Shown here: positions 63,657-64,000 of the stretch, one piece after another
Position numbering within the stretch: the first letter of the stretch is position 1
How the letters are laid out: the number at the start of each line of letters is the position of its first letter
DNA from: Planctomycetota bacterium
GTDB lineage: Bacteria; Planctomycetota; UBA1135
Assembly: GCA_018671175.1 (NCBI GenBank)
Contig: JABHIE010000015.1
Location: 1-64,000, forward strand
Reading direction: 5' to 3'
Length of the DNA stretch: 64,000 bases
Made by a program: the position numbers and the translations under genes
The notes under the pieces: generated by a model
Databases searched by the model: none
What the model was told of the DNA's origin: nothing
What the model saw: the letters and a program-made list of their open reading frames with translations, nothing else

Positions 63657-64000
63657 ATGAGCCACCCCATTCGCATTGCCCCCTCTCTCTTAGCTTGTGA
63701 TTTTGCACATTTAGCCGATGAGCTTCAGCGGGCGGAAAAGGCTGGTGCAGACTGGCACCATGTTGATGTCATGGACGGCAATTTTGTACCCAACTTGTCG
63801 ATTGGGCCACCTGTGGTTCAAGCCATCCGCGCCTCGGGGCAAATCCCGCTTGATGTGCACCTCATGATTACCGAGCCCAAAAAATGGGCCGACATTTACG
63901 CCAAGGCTGGTGCGGATGTCCTCACTTTTCATTATGAAGCCGCCAAAGATGACTTCCCTGCGACACTCGAAGCTTATCGAGCAACAGGTTGTGTCGTTGG
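63657..64000 (+). CDS. rpe: Ribulose-phosphate 3-epimerase, 3' end outside window
   Basis: The first 114 codons run off the right edge, so the ORF track misses it. Seen: IAPSLLACDFAHLADE, HHVDVMDGNFVPNLSIGP with metal-binding His and Asp, and PLDVHLMITEPKKW. Epimerises ribulose-5-phosphate and xylulose-5-phosphate in the pentose phosphate pathway, alongside gap and pgk. ATG 63657 preferred; ATG 63652 is followed at once by a stop. Confidence 0.95.
   Translation, partial: MSHPIRIAPSLLACDFAHLADELQRAEKAGADWHHVDVMDGNFVPNLSIGPPVVQAIRASGQIPLDVHLMITEPKKWADIYAKAGADVLTFHYEAAKDDFPATLEAYRATGCVV

Noticed and set aside
1-64000. CRISPR arrays, prophage, insertion sequences, rRNA
   Set aside because: I looked for spaced repeats, transposase or integrase motifs and rRNA sequence and saw none.

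Overview
The window is a gene-dense bacterial chromosome segment with no stretch over 300 bases lacking a gene, no insertion sequence, no phage genes, no CRISPR array and no rRNA. The content points to a diderm, peptidoglycan-making bacterium: MurJ, DapF, lipoproteins with lipoboxes, a DsbD-type periplasmic electron conduit, an O-antigen-ligase-like protein and GspL/GspM-like proteins. The large secreted protein built of carboxypeptidase-regulatory-like repeats, several secreted HExxH proteins of unknown family and the 11-subunit complex I are reminiscent of Planctomycetota, but that assignment is an inference from gene style only. TGA is used as a normal stop at many genes here (carB, tilS, the carB-downstream glycosyltransferase), so the code is standard.

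Layout. 1-9.5 kb: a partial cation/calcium exchanger that is absent from the ORF track, then on the + strand a class-I glutamine amidotransferase, a two-TM protein, aroB, carB, a GT4 glycosyltransferase and an O-antigen-ligase-like protein. 9.3-15.5 kb (minus): gyrA-yqeY-haem protein-murJ-GT2 as overlapping genes. 15.6-18.6 kb (minus): dapF, a DsbD-like gene and tRNA-Val. 18.6-24.3 kb: thiI and a lipoprotein, tRNA-Asp, mazG, GNAT, queC, mrp. 24.3-34.1 kb: large repeat protein, gamma-glutamyltransferase, HExxH proteins, FAD oxidoreductase, sirtuin, GrpB-like protein, and an extremely basic secreted repeat protein. 34.1-44.6 kb (minus): complex I operon nuoABCDHIJKLMN without nuoEFG. 44.7-48.4 kb (minus): FetB-like permease and korAB (2-oxoacid:ferredoxin oxidoreductase). 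48.5-51.1 kb: histidine kinase, degenerate squalene/phytoene-synthase-like protein, UbiA-type phosphoribosyltransferase. 51.1-54.9 kb (minus): ECF sigma, anti-sigma, Spy/CnrX-like protein, GspL-like and GspM-like proteins. 55-64 kb: ribBA, two secreted peptidases, tilS, gap, pgk, a small membrane protein, and the start of rpe.

The most notable signal is at 16.8 kb. The DsbD-like gene is split by one in-frame TGA exactly at the first cysteine of its thioredoxin-domain CxxC motif (FTGYT-[TGA]-VNC), followed 23 nt later by a perfect 6-bp hairpin with a loop beginning with G. This is what a selenocysteine codon with a bacterial SECIS element should look like, so the two ORFs of the track (16796..18568 and 16451..16795) are annotated as one selenoprotein gene.

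A second recurrent signal is a -10-like hexamer (TAGAAT, TAGACT, TAAAAT, TAATCT and similar) only 6-14 nt upstream of the start codon at about a dozen genes, with no Shine-Dalgarno sequence, implying leaderless or nearly leaderless mRNAs. At three divergent gene pairs (735/756, 24329/24361, 30956/30988) the two opposing -10 hexamers overlap each other, giving very compact bidirectional promoters. A metabolic theme is ferredoxin: korAB makes reduced ferredoxin and lies just upstream of a complex I operon that lacks the NADH-input subunits.
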